Below the pieces are notes generated by a model. The model had not been told where the DNA came from, ran no database searches, and worked only from the letters and a program-made list of their open reading frames with translations. From positions 1-59,131 of IMG/VR virus record IMGVR_UViG_3300035698_018276: 59,131 nucleotides of DNA. One strand, written 5' to 3'. A program made the translations under genes and the position numbers. Below, piece by piece: positions 32,547 to 40,323 of the stretch. Source of the DNA: a virus. How positions within the stretch are numbered: the stretch's first letter is position 1; each line of letters begins with the position of its first letter.

Positions 32547-33280
32547 ATGAACTTGTTGATGAACGCCACATTGGCCCGGTTGTTCCTAATTATGAAATCA
32601 TTTTGTCGTCGCCGGAAGCAAACGTTAATTGGCGCACCAAACTAGACGCTATTGGGTACGGCGGCGAGCCAGCAACGGCCACAATCACAATTCAAACAGG
32701 TGTCGCAATTACCGGCAGCCCGGCTTTTGATACTGGCAATGTTTCAAACATAATCAACGCGGGCGGCGGCGGGCACATTTTAATGGAAGGCACGGCCTCA
32801 ATTGCTGGGGCTGGCGGCAACGGTGGTTCCGGCGGCGGCCCTGGACCGGCTGGCGGCTCAAGCGGCGCAGCTGGCAAGACCGGCTTGCAGGTCGATCACC
32901 CGATACAATTAACGAACACCACAATTTCCGGCGGCGGTTCCGGTGGCGGCGGCGGAAATGGTGCTACGGGTTGCGGGCCCAATTGTCGCGGCGGCGACGG
33001 CGGCGGCGGTACAGGTTCACCAAACGGGTCCGGAACTCGAAACGCTGGTCGAACAAGTTTCGGTGCTTGCCCTGGCGACCCACCCGCGCCGGATGACCCA
33101 GGCAACCCACCTTCGCCTGGTTGCACCGGCGGTGCGGGCGGTGCGGGCGGCGGTGTTGGCGCGGCTGGTGGCTCCGGCTCGCCTGGTGCTTCCGCCGGGG
33201 CGGCTGGGCCCTCTATAGTGGGTCATTCAAAAGTAACATTTAACGTACCGGGAACCTTAAACGGCCCAACATCTGGATAG
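32543..33280 (+). CDS. Glycine-rich tail adhesin
   Basis: 245 aa. Residues about 75-230 consist of Gly-rich blocks (GGNGGSGGGPGPAGGSSG, GGGSGGGGGNGATGCG, GGAGGAGGGVGAAGG) separated by short variable stretches, resembling the polyglycine type II helices of T-even gp38 adhesins. A Pro/Asp segment and four Cys break the pattern. It is placed at the end of the tail fibre genes, so it probably sits at the tip and recognises the receptor, with the variable loops as contact points. Confidence 0.7.
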   Translation: MNELVDERHIGPVVPNYEIILSSPEANVNWRTKLDAIGYGGEPATATITIQTGVAITGSPAFDTGNVSNIINAGGGGHILMEGTASIAGAGGNGGSGGGPGPAGGSSGAAGKTGLQVDHPIQLTNTTISGGGSGGGGGNGATGCGPNCRGGDGGGGTGSPNGSGTRNAGRTSFGACPGDPPAPDDPGNPPSPGCTGGAGGAGGGVGAAGGSGSPGASAGAAGPSIVGHSKVTFNVPGTLNGPTSG

Positions 33281-33289
33281 GCTTTAATC

Positions 33290-33931
33290 ATGGTAAATTA
33301 CGAACACATGGGAAAATTCTACGCCTACATGGTGGGCAAAAATAGCGACGAGTTGGGGCGGATCACACCGTTCTATGAGTCGGACAAACAGAAAGAAGTC
33401 ATTATTGTTGGGCGGCGCTTTGCGATTACGCCCGGACAAATAATTGATACGGCCAAAGATTACGACCCGGACATTGAGCAGCAATTACCGCCGGTTGATG
33501 ATGTGCAAGTTCTTGACGATGTTTTTGTGCCGGTGCGAACCTACAGTTATGAATTTGTGCAAAACGCTCGGGAAAATATGAAAAGCCGAGTTGACGCGCC
33601 GACCGCTTTTTTACGGGCAAATGAATACCAACTCCTTGTCGTCGAAGCCTTGTTATATCTTGAGCAAGATGCCAACCCGCTGGTGACACCAAACCCGGAC
33701 GAATTCATTTTGTTAAACCAAAGCACTGGTATTTCTCTTGACCCAAGAACGTCGCCGCCCTCGGAAACTCAAAACATCAAGCAAGAGGCGGAATTGATTA
33801 TGCTAACGGCCGCAACAATGAAGACCGAACTGGCACCGACGCGCGGGCTACGGCTCGGTCGCAAGAAGGAAATTGACACATTCCAGACAACCGCCGAGGC
33901 TTACGCCGCGTTCATAAACTACGGAGTGTAA
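33290..33931 (+). CDS. Hypothetical protein, fibre region
   Basis: 213 aa. EHMGKFYAYMVGKNSDELGRI and KIEIDTF-like blocks suggest a mixed alpha/beta protein, with a helical half (QNIKQEAELIMLTAATMKTEL). It lies between the adhesin and the PP-loop ATPase. No family recognised. Confidence 0.65.
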   Translation: MVNYEHMGKFYAYMVGKNSDELGRITPFYESDKQKEVIIVGRRFAITPGQIIDTAKDYDPDIEQQLPPVDDVQVLDDVFVPVRTYSYEFVQNARENMKSRVDAPTAFLRANEYQLLVVEALLYLEQDANPLVTPNPDEFILLNQSTGISLDPRTSPPSETQNIKQEAELIMLTAATMKTELAPTRGLRLGRKKEIDTFQTTAEAYAAFINYGV

Positions 33932-33933
33932 AA

Positions 33934-35022
33934 ATGGCCTCGCCCGATTCCGTGCTTCTATTTGGCAGTGCGTGGTCCGTCGAGAATGATGGGCTGCCGT
34001 TCCCGGCCTTGCATCATTGGTTTGCCAAAACAATGGTCGAATCAAGAGCAATCGACCGGACCGGCACATTGCAATTGACGCCGTTCAAAACATCATCCAG
34101 AAATTTGCCGCCGTTCTCACCGGCTTTTAGCAAAACGCTCGGGCAAATAGCCGAGGAAAGGGCGCGGGCAATTCTTGACGACAACCCTGGCAAAATCATC
34201 GACCTGTATTTTTCGGGCGGCATCGACTCGACTTTTCTCTGTTCGGCCTTTGAAAACATCGGCACGGCGGAAGATTGGGAGCGGATTCGATACCGATACA
34301 GCGGCTTTAGTTGGGGCGGAACACCGAGCGCGAAAACATACCCAAGGTATTTTTTTGAAATTATCAAAAATCGACCGCGCATGACAGTCAATCGGGTTGA
34401 TGCTTACGACCACCTCAGTTTTTTTGATACCAGCCCCGGCGTTATTTCCGTAACCGGCGAAATGGGCGACCAGATCTTAGCGACCGGCTCGGGAAATCAT
34501 GTGAAGGCTTCTAAGGTCTGGGGCGTTCCGGTTTTGCCCGCCGATTATGCCGCACCCTGGCGGGCCTTATTTGAGCGCCGAGGCGATGATGCGGCAACGC
34601 TTGATCAAGTCCAGTTATTGATTGATGCCGCCCCTGTGCAATGGCCTACCAATACTCTGGCCGGGGCAAAGGATTGGATTCGCCAGGCCATTCAATGGAA
34701 CTCGAAAAAGTATCGGTTGCACGGCTTCTGGGACTATATTCCGGCGCATGGTGCGCACGTTCAATTTTTCGACCACCCTGATTTTGAACAATGGCACTTG
34801 CATTTCTTTTCGACAAACGGGTTTCCCGACGAGTCCGACCCGGCTCAATTCAAGGCGGCGGCAAAACAGTATGTTTTAGATTTTAATGGTGATGCTGATT
34901 TCCTCGATTGGGAGAAAACCGTCGGCGGCAACCTGGCAATGCGGCACAATGATTTCAATTATGTTTTGGACTCTGGACAGCGGGTATCAACCCTCGACAA
35001 CCACCCCGATTTATTGCTATAA
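33934..35022 (+). CDS. Asparagine synthase-like PP-loop ATPase
   Basis: 362 aa. The N-type ATP pyrophosphatase loop SGGIDSTFL (about residues 94-102) is intact, and GEMGDQILATG (about 169-179) matches the second AsnB motif. There is no glutaminase domain, so it either uses free ammonia or adenylates another substrate. It sits among fibre genes and is followed by a periplasmic binding protein. Inference: an amide- or amine-forming enzyme acting on a metabolite or a structural protein. Confidence 0.78.
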   Translation: MASPDSVLLFGSAWSVENDGLPFPALHHWFAKTMVESRAIDRTGTLQLTPFKTSSRNLPPFSPAFSKTLGQIAEERARAILDDNPGKIIDLYFSGGIDSTFLCSAFENIGTAEDWERIRYRYSGFSWGGTPSAKTYPRYFFEIIKNRPRMTVNRVDAYDHLSFFDTSPGVISVTGEMGDQILATGSGNHVKASKVWGVPVLPADYAAPWRALFERRGDDAATLDQVQLLIDAAPVQWPTNTLAGAKDWIRQAIQWNSKKYRLHGFWDYIPAHGAHVQFFDHPDFEQWHLHFFSTNGFPDESDPAQFKAAAKQYVLDFNGDADFLDWEKTVGGNLAMRHNDFNYVLDSGQRVSTLDNHPDLLL

Positions 35023-35049
35023 CCATCCCCGCCAGCGCAAGAGATTCCA

Positions 35050-35982
35050 ATGCTAAAAACACTGTTCGGCCTTACTGGCCTTTTCTTCATTTTAATACCC
35101 CCTCAATTATCCGCCGGAATTCTTGAACCGGGATCAAAAATCACTGTCGTCGTCCCTCACAGGGCGGAAGGAACACAGGGCTTGCTCGGTCGAATTTATG
35201 GCGACGAGGTAAGTAAAAATCTTTCGGTTAGTTTTGTTTATAATTACAGGCCGGGCGGCTCGTCCATGAAAGGGACCGACTGGTTTGTCAAGAATTGCCC
35301 GCGCTGTTTATTGAGCGCCAATCTGACAAAGATTGTCACGGCCTATCTTCGGCTGCAAACAAAGCGCCGCTTTACATGGGATTGGCACAAAAATATCAGG
35401 CCGGTCGCCGGGATATTCCGCGACGTGAATGTCTTGGCGGTCAATCGGGATGATGATGTTAATGGGCTGGCTATGGCCTCGCGCCGTAAGTATCTTTTGG
35501 CCTATAGAAATCCCAACGGGGCGCACATTTATGCGATAAACAAAACGATCAAATGTTACGGCTTCAAAAGGCTGGTGGTGGACAACCGCAACCAATTACT
35601 GGCGTCTCTGAAAACGAGGGAACTTTCGCTTATTGTGATTAACCTGGAGATGGCAATGAGAAAGCCGTGGCTTCGGGTTCTTTCGATTTTCGATCACCCC
35701 GAATCTTATCCGGTCCCAAGCGCCGTGCGGTCGGCCTCGACAGTGACTTGCCCGGTCCCGCCGTCCAGATCTTTACGCGCTTACATGGTTGGTAAGGGCT
35801 GGGATCAAAAAGATTACAACAAATTGCTACGCGCCTTTATGAAGGCCGGTCGCTCGCTCGCTGTTCGATTGTTTTTTGAAAAGAACCGGGTGCCATTTTC
35901 AATGCGCTCGTCTTTGCTGGGCTCAGTTGCAATCAATGAAAAAATCGTCGGCCCGATTTTCAAGGCTCATAATGCAAAGTAA
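35050..35982 (+). CDS. Bug/TctC-like periplasmic solute-binding protein
   Basis: 310 aa. A signal peptide (KTLFGLTGLFFILIPPQLSAG, cleavage near residue 22) is followed by KITVVVPHRAEGTQGLLGR, NYRPGGSSMKGTDW and WHKNIRPVAGIFRDVNVLAV, the landmarks of tripartite tricarboxylate transporter receptors. Four Cys may form disulfides. Bug proteins bind carboxylates or amides for uptake. In a phage it is unexpected, and suggests binding of a metabolite in the periplasm or reuse as a fibre/tail component. Confidence 0.72.
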   Translation: MLKTLFGLTGLFFILIPPQLSAGILEPGSKITVVVPHRAEGTQGLLGRIYGDEVSKNLSVSFVYNYRPGGSSMKGTDWFVKNCPRCLLSANLTKIVTAYLRLQTKRRFTWDWHKNIRPVAGIFRDVNVLAVNRDDDVNGLAMASRRKYLLAYRNPNGAHIYAINKTIKCYGFKRLVVDNRNQLLASLKTRELSLIVINLEMAMRKPWLRVLSIFDHPESYPVPSAVRSASTVTCPVPPSRSLRAYMVGKGWDQKDYNKLLRAFMKAGRSLAVRLFFEKNRVPFSMRSSLLGSVAINEKIVGPIFKAHNAK

Positions 35983-36703
35983 TGTTGTAAAAATTCCGCC
36001 CGATAGAGTAGCGGCGACAAAGCCAACAGTTTCGGAACCAACAGTTTCGCCGGAACCTGAAACGGAACCGGCGGCGGGCCCGGCGGTGGCACAAGGGGAT
36101 TCCTTCATGGCCTTGCCGCGCCGGGCCACGGAGTTTCCTGATTTTATTTACTGGCAGCACGAATTCAATCAAAAACAATTAAAAGCGATGCGTGACGTTT
36201 GCCGCCAGATACCGCTTCAGGACGGCCAAGCTGGCGGGGCTTTGCAAGGATCAAAACGAACGTCGAAGATTGCGTGGGTTTATCGCAACGATCAAACCGC
36301 ATGGTTTTTAGATTCAATCATGCTCGCAATTGCAACGGCTAACGAACAATCGTTTCACTTTGATCTTTGGGGCGCTTTCGAGGGAATGCAATTTACGACT
36401 TACGAAACAGGCTCCCACTACAGGTCATTTCATCAAGACCGTGGCGCTCTGGGCGGCAAGAACAGGCCGTGCCGGAAGCTATCGGTTGTCATGGAATTAT
36501 CCGAGCCTGATACTTACGACGGCGGCAACTTTGAAATCATGGTGGGACAAAAGCCAATGCGCCCCCATGAATGCGATATGCAAATACACCAATTTGGACG
36601 GATGATAATTTTCCCGTCGTTTATAATGCACCGGGTCTTGCCGGTCAAAAGAGGCAAGCGGGAAACATTAGTCGGATGGTTTAGCGGTCCCGCTTTCAAA
36701 TAA
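35972..36703 (+). CDS. PKHD-type 2OG-Fe(II) oxygenase (prolyl hydroxylase-like)
   Basis: 243 aa from ATG 35972, overlapping the previous gene by 11 nt. A Pro/Glu/Thr-rich spacer (about residues 15-42) precedes the oxygenase fold: YRSFHQDRG supplies His and Asp, HRVLPVKRGKRETLVGW supplies the distal His and the 2-oxoglutarate Arg. Its family (YbiX-like) hydroxylates proteins or nucleic acid derivatives. Located in the structural region, it might modify a fibre protein. Confidence 0.82.
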   Translation: MQSNVVKIPPDRVAATKPTVSEPTVSPEPETEPAAGPAVAQGDSFMALPRRATEFPDFIYWQHEFNQKQLKAMRDVCRQIPLQDGQAGGALQGSKRTSKIAWVYRNDQTAWFLDSIMLAIATANEQSFHFDLWGAFEGMQFTTYETGSHYRSFHQDRGALGGKNRPCRKLSVVMELSEPDTYDGGNFEIMVGQKPMRPHECDMQIHQFGRMIIFPSFIMHRVLPVKRGKRETLVGWFSGPAFK

Positions 36704-36743
36704 AACCGCGCCATCTTAGCCCCTGAAATGAAGGAACGAAAAA

Positions 36744-37016
36744 ATGAAGATTCGAGAAGAAGAAGAAAACACCGAGGCCACCGAGGCCGGAACGCAAAGT
36801 GCGGATGAAGGCGGCGAGGAATCGTCCGAAACCGAGGCCCCAAACGAGGGGTTTACACTTGCCGCCGCGTTTGAATTAATTGAAAGGCTCGCCAACGGGG
36901 CGAAGCAAGATGTTCTTGAGCGGCTACCTGCCATCAAAGCCGCTCAAGCGGCATTTGAGAAAGATACCGACGAAGAATTCAAGGACGAAGCCAACAATTC
37001 CGACTCTGGCGACTGA
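36744..37016 (+). CDS. Small acidic hypothetical protein
   Basis: 90 aa, with a strongly acidic first third (KIREEEENTEATEAGTQSADE) and a helix LAAAFELIERLANGAKQDVLERLPAI. RBS AAGGAACG. Last gene before a strong terminator. Function unknown; the acid-rich character resembles small virion-associated or DNA-mimic proteins, without proof. Confidence 0.65.
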   Translation: MKIREEEENTEATEAGTQSADEGGEESSETEAPNEGFTLAAAFELIERLANGAKQDVLERLPAIKAAQAAFEKDTDEEFKDEANNSDSGD

Positions 37017-37047
37017 TCCTCGAAAACAAACTGAATATAAAGTTTAA

Positions 37048-37077
37048 GGGCGGGGTTGAATTCCCGCCCTTTTTCTT
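37048..37077 (+). terminator. Rho-independent terminator ending the late structural operon
   Basis: GGGCGGG / CCCGCCC with an 8-nt loop, followed by TTTTTCTT. It lies 31 nt after the acidic protein and separates the tail/fibre genes from the lysis module. Confidence 0.92.
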
Positions 37078-37100
37078 GCACTGATTACGGGCAGTATAAT
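37076..37100 (+). promoter_or_regulatory. Possible promoter of the lysis module
   Basis: A perfect TATAAT at 37095-37100 lies 26 nt before the first lysis-module ATG. TTGCAC at 37076-37081 is only 13 nt away, too close; a weaker TTTTCT gives the usual 18-nt spacing. The position right after a strong terminator supports a real start site. Confidence 0.5.
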
Positions 37101-37125
37101 TACAACAAATGCTGGGAATAATAAA

Positions 37126-37587
37126 ATGGTTGACGGCGTAATGACTTGGGGCCTGGGGTTGATTTTTGGTTGCCTCAGCCTTTTTGGGGGTACCATAGCC
37201 CACCTTTATATTTCTGGCGCAAAAATGCGCGGCGTGATGTTTGACCGCATGGAAGAAAACCGGCTTGAGGCGATCAGCGCAACGACCGCTGCCCTGACGA
37301 CTCTTCAAAAAGCGATAAATTGTGTCCGTAAAGCCAACGAAAATAACATGACGGCGCTGTCCGATTATAAACTTGAGGTTCAGAAAACATTTACGACCAT
37401 ACAAATGGTGGAGTCGGTTGAAAATCGGCTACGGGAGCGCATCGATTACCAAGCCGCCGAATTAAAAGATATGATGCACAGGGAACACTCAAACTTGCGG
37501 CAAATGTTGCATCGCCTAGACCGCACGCTTGCGACGAGATTACCGCACCTAAGTTTGGGCGACGATATTAGCCCACCGAAAGGATGA
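37126..37587 (+). CDS. Membrane-anchored coiled-coil protein, lysis module
   Basis: 153 aa. An N-terminal transmembrane helix (about residues 6-28, WGLGLIFGCLSLFGGTIAHLY) is followed by long charged helices (EENRLEAISATTAALTTL; VENRLRERIDYQAAELKDMM). One membrane anchor with a coiled coil fits an inner-membrane spanin or a pinholin-type partner. It opens the lysis cassette. Confidence 0.65.
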   Translation: MVDGVMTWGLGLIFGCLSLFGGTIAHLYISGAKMRGVMFDRMEENRLEAISATTAALTTLQKAINCVRKANENNMTALSDYKLEVQKTFTTIQMVESVENRLRERIDYQAAELKDMMHREHSNLRQMLHRLDRTLATRLPHLSLGDDISPPKG

Positions 37588-37591
37588 ACCG

Positions 37592-37885
37592 ATGATGATA
37601 CCAATGTGGGTAAAAGCTGGCCTGTGGGCCCTTCCGTTTTTTGGTATAGCAAGCGCCGCTGCCGTCAATGATTACAAACAGTGGCAAGATATTGAGTCTG
37701 TCGCGTCCTCGGTATCGCTACTAAAATATAAGCAACTTGAGGCCAAAATCAAACGCGGGCACCGGATAACGAAAGATCAAAAAAACAATTTTTGCGCGTA
37801 TGGGATGGCCCTCGGGTATTTCAAATCGCGCCGCGATTGCCTCGCCGAAATTAAAGACCTGAGAAAAAAAAGGCGCAGCCGATGA
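37592..37885 (+). CDS. Small membrane/exported protein, lysis module
   Basis: 97 aa. A hydrophobic N-terminal helix (WVKAGLWALPFFGIASAAAV, residues 6-25) precedes a basic helical domain with two Cys (NFCAYGMALGYFKSRRDC). It overlaps the endolysin by 4 nt. Candidate holin, spanin subunit or signal-arrest partner; sequence alone does not decide. Confidence 0.65.
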   Translation: MMIPMWVKAGLWALPFFGIASAAAVNDYKQWQDIESVASSVSLLKYKQLEAKIKRGHRITKDQKNNFCAYGMALGYFKSRRDCLAEIKDLRKKRRSR

Positions 37886-38400
37886 CAAAGTTTGAAACCG
37901 CTTTGAAGATCACGCTTCGCTGGGAAGGCGGGGTTTCGGATCACGCGCAAGACCCCGGCGGCTTTACCGTCCGTGGCATCACGCTCGGTTTTCTTCGGGC
38001 TTTCGGGCTCGACGTAAACAATGACGGCGTGATCGACCGGCGCGATTTAATCGGCTTGACCGAAAAACAGGTCGCCCATATTTACCATGAAAAAATCTGG
38101 CTTCCTTGCCTGTGCGATGAATTGGAGTGCGGGCTCAAGCTGGCCGTTTTCGATGCCGGGGTTAATCTTGGCCAGCCCCAGGCGCACATCATCTTGCAAA
38201 AATCGCTCGGCGTTACTCCGGACGGCAAAATTGGGCCAATAACAAAAACCGCAATTGATGAAGCAAAACGGGACACGCTATTAGCTGAGTATGCCGCCCG
38301 GCGGGCTTTCTATTATGGCACTCGTCCCAAATTTGTAATTTTCGGGCTGGGTTGGTTGCGCCGGACAATCGACATTTACCGGCGCTCACTGAAATTTTAG
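37882..38400 (+). CDS. Endolysin, GH108 muramidase with calcium-loop insert
   Basis: 172 aa. RWEGGVSDHAQDPGGFTVRGITLGF (two parts) is the GH108 N-terminus with catalytic Glu15; the peptidoglycan-binding type helix follows (LKLAVFDAGVNLGQPQAHIILQ). Residues 44-55 (DVNNDGVIDRRD) form a complete EF-hand loop with acidic ligands at positions 1, 3, 5, 9 and 12. GH108 cleaves the glycan backbone of peptidoglycan. It has no signal peptide, so release depends on a holin. Confidence 0.92.
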   Translation: MTKFETALKITLRWEGGVSDHAQDPGGFTVRGITLGFLRAFGLDVNNDGVIDRRDLIGLTEKQVAHIYHEKIWLPCLCDELECGLKLAVFDAGVNLGQPQAHIILQKSLGVTPDGKIGPITKTAIDEAKRDTLLAEYAARRAFYYGTRPKFVIFGLGWLRRTIDIYRRSLKF

Positions 38401-38411
38401 GGGATTGTACA

Positions 38412-38834
38412 ATGATGTACCGTTACGCGGTAAAAGCCAAAGTGGCCGGGGTCGCCCTGGCTGGCGTTCTAATGCTGGGCGGGTGCGCGGGCAAGCCGTC
38501 GGTTGATCAGGCCGGGCGCATTGATGCCTCGATAAGCTGTGCGGTGGTTTTTAATGACCCGGCTTTGGCCGAGGCCATCTGTATCGAATATCGCTCGGGT
38601 AAAGACATTGGTGATTTGGACGTTTCACTGAAAAAGCCGGACCCGGCGAACCCCGGACAGAATTTGTGGGAATTCAGATTGAAGGCCAAATCCATCAAGG
38701 CGCTTGATGCCATCAAGGTCGCCGCTGATGTGGTCAAAACCCAGACCAAATTGATTACGGAAAGCCTCAACAAAACGCTGCCCGCCATGGTCCGTGCCGG
38801 GGTCAAAGCGATCAAGCCGGTATCAATACCTTGA
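38412..38834 (+). CDS. Lipoprotein of the lysis module
   Basis: 140 aa. Signal peptide and lipobox LMLGGC, giving lipidation of Cys at about residue 25, then a soluble domain with ISCAVVFNDPALAEAICIEY and a helical end. The ATG ATG at 38412 has only a weak ribosome site. An outer-membrane lipoprotein after an endolysin suits an o-spanin-like role, although its length is above average. Confidence 0.68.
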   Translation: MMYRYAVKAKVAGVALAGVLMLGGCAGKPSVDQAGRIDASISCAVVFNDPALAEAICIEYRSGKDIGDLDVSLKKPDPANPGQNLWEFRLKAKSIKALDAIKVAADVVKTQTKLITESLNKTLPAMVRAGVKAIKPVSIP

Positions 38835-39685
38835 GGGGCCTTTCAGTTCTGAGGGATGGCGTTTATACGGTAAACGATGCTGGCCTTCCCGCTGAAAAAT
38901 TCGACATGAACGGGTTTGATTTCCGGCCAGATTTCCGGCCGTTAATTCCGGTTCATGGTTTCAATTATGATCCGGGTTCCTCAAGCACCAAAGGCACGCC
39001 CATTTCTGGGTCGACGAATCCGTATTTGTATACATTTCCGCTTTGGGAAAAGCTGTGGGGTGCCCGCGAGGCTTTTGGCCTTGGCTGGTACTCGGCACCG
39101 TTTGGGCCTGGCAGTTACTTTACCGCGCTCGGGGCCGGGCATTATTTCCACCCCCTTTCGGCCCGGTATAGATATGCGTGGGGGCTGGCTGAGAAGGCCG
39201 CTGCGGTCCTTTGGCGGGTCTTGGCGAGGATTGGGCCCTGTGATCTGATGTGCCATTCCCTGGGGGCGCGGGTCGTCTGTCAGGCCCTAAAGAATGCGAC
39301 CCCGGACGTTGGCCGGGTTTTGATACTCAACGGTGCCGAGTATGCCGACGAGGCCATGAAAACGGCAAAGGTAAATCCAAACGTCGAATTTTATAATATT
39401 GTTGTGCGCGAGGATGATGTTTTGAAAAAGCTGGGCCGGTGGGCCGCGCCAGGCGCGTCGGCTGATTTGGTTGGAAACCCCGGCCTCGGCAATCGGGCCA
39501 CCGAAAACTGGCGAGAATTTGTACTTGATTCACCAATCACCCAGGCTTGGGGATTGGAAAATGGCTTTCCCGGCCTCAAGGGCGACAACCCTGAAAGCTT
39601 CGGCGATCATTGGTACTCGTTTGAGCATCGGGAAAATTGGGCCCTTTATCGGGCAATTCTGGGCGGGGTCGACATTCCGGTGTAG
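38831..39685 (+). CDS. Alpha/beta hydrolase (esterase/lipase-like), lysis module
   Basis: 284 aa from TTG (overlapping the previous TGA); the ATG at 38906 is an alternative. The nucleophile elbow CHSLGARVV (Ser about 142), acidic residue in VVREDDVLKK and His in GDHWYSFEHREN fit a Ser-Asp-His hydrolase. The region before it contains VHGFNYDPGSSS, like the oxyanion-hole HGF of the DUF900/lipase group. Possibly cleaves an ester in the envelope or surface polysaccharide at lysis or entry. Confidence 0.75.
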   Translation: MRGLSVLRDGVYTVNDAGLPAEKFDMNGFDFRPDFRPLIPVHGFNYDPGSSSTKGTPISGSTNPYLYTFPLWEKLWGAREAFGLGWYSAPFGPGSYFTALGAGHYFHPLSARYRYAWGLAEKAAAVLWRVLARIGPCDLMCHSLGARVVCQALKNATPDVGRVLILNGAEYADEAMKTAKVNPNVEFYNIVVREDDVLKKLGRWAAPGASADLVGNPGLGNRATENWREFVLDSPITQAWGLENGFPGLKGDNPESFGDHWYSFEHRENWALYRAILGGVDIPV

Positions 39686-39712
39686 CCCCGTCCTTGCGTC
39701 CCTTCAAACTTA

Positions 39713-39747
39713 GGCCGCTGCCCTTTCCGGGTGGCGGTCTTTTTTTG
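39713..39747 (+). terminator. Rho-independent terminator of the rightward lysis operon
   Basis: CCGCTGCCC / GGGTGGCGG (two G.T pairs) with loop TTTCC, followed by TCTTTTTTT. It faces a leftward terminator across a few bases. Confidence 0.9.
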
Positions 39748-39750
39748 TGC

Positions 39751-39785
39751 AAAAAATTAGCCCCGCCAGCCGAAGCCAGCGAGGC
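39751..39785 (-). terminator. Rho-independent terminator of the leftward early operon
   Basis: On the minus strand an 11-bp stem (39760-39785; three G.U pairs) closes a TTCG tetraloop and is followed by TAATTTTTT. It stops the long operon from about 52.2 kb, and with the previous terminator forms a convergent barrier. Confidence 0.87.
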
Positions 39786-39790
39786 CAAAA

Positions 39791-40117
39791 TTAGTCGCCC
39801 GAAATAACGCTGTCGTATTCCGCTCGTAGGGCTATTTGCTTTCTGGGCTTGTCGCCCTTTTTAAGCCAATAAGGTTCAACGCCAACATATCGCGTCCGGG
39901 TCTGGAATTTAGTATCGTGTCTCATTTCCAAGCGATACGCATAAACGAGCGCCATGCCTTGGCCTATATCAATTGAGCCGTTAGCACGCGGTGTGCTTTT
40001 AACACCGTTGAACTCAATCACTTCCAAAGCCGGGAAGGTGCAATCACGCTGCCATTCTTCTTTGTTTGAAAAACGGAACTCAACGCACCAGGCGTTACGG
40101 ACCTGTGGGTCTATCAT
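39791..40117 (-). CDS. Hypothetical protein, last gene of the early operon
   Basis: 108 aa with a beta-rich body (EVIEFNGVKSTPRANGSIDIGQG, two parts; RLEMRHDTKFQTRTRYVG) and a basic C-terminus. AAGGAG lies six bases before the ATG. It is separated by 206 nt from the rest and may have its own promoter. No family recognised. Confidence 0.7.
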   Translation of the reverse strand: MIDPQVRNAWCVEFRFSNKEEWQRDCTFPALEVIEFNGVKSTPRANGSIDIGQGMALVYAYRLEMRHDTKFQTRTRYVGVEPYWLKKGDKPRKQIALRAEYDSVISGD

Positions 40118-40323
40118 AACTTTCTCCTTATTTAATTTTCAAAGAACAATGCCGATTCCTTGTCGGCAGCAGCATTATATAGTACGGGTTTACTGGAATT
40201 GGTTCCTACCAAGGGTTTCCGCCGGTCATCACTGGAGTGATTTTCCAAAACGCCGGTCTTGCGCGACAAAGAAAATGTTAGATCAGCGCAACGATGTTTT
40301 TTTGATTTTGTAAGATTGAAAGC
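40118..40323 (-). promoter_or_regulatory. Intergenic region with possible leftward promoter
   Basis: A 206-nt gap without a credible gene. On the minus strand it holds TATATAAT (about 40177-40184), a perfect -10 type sequence, though no good -35 is seen, then a GCCGA/TCGGC hairpin (about 40151-40167). These could give the last gene of the operon independent expression. Confidence 0.45.

Noticed and set aside
33017-33226. Arg/Gly-rich frame opposite the glycine-rich adhesin
   Set aside because: It is only the complement of Gly/Ala codon repeats; the adhesin frame is coupled to its neighbours.
33934-35022. 7-deazaguanine pathway enzyme (QueC)
   Set aside because: The C-terminal motif fits AsnB, and no QueD, QueE, FolE or DpdA-like gene was found.
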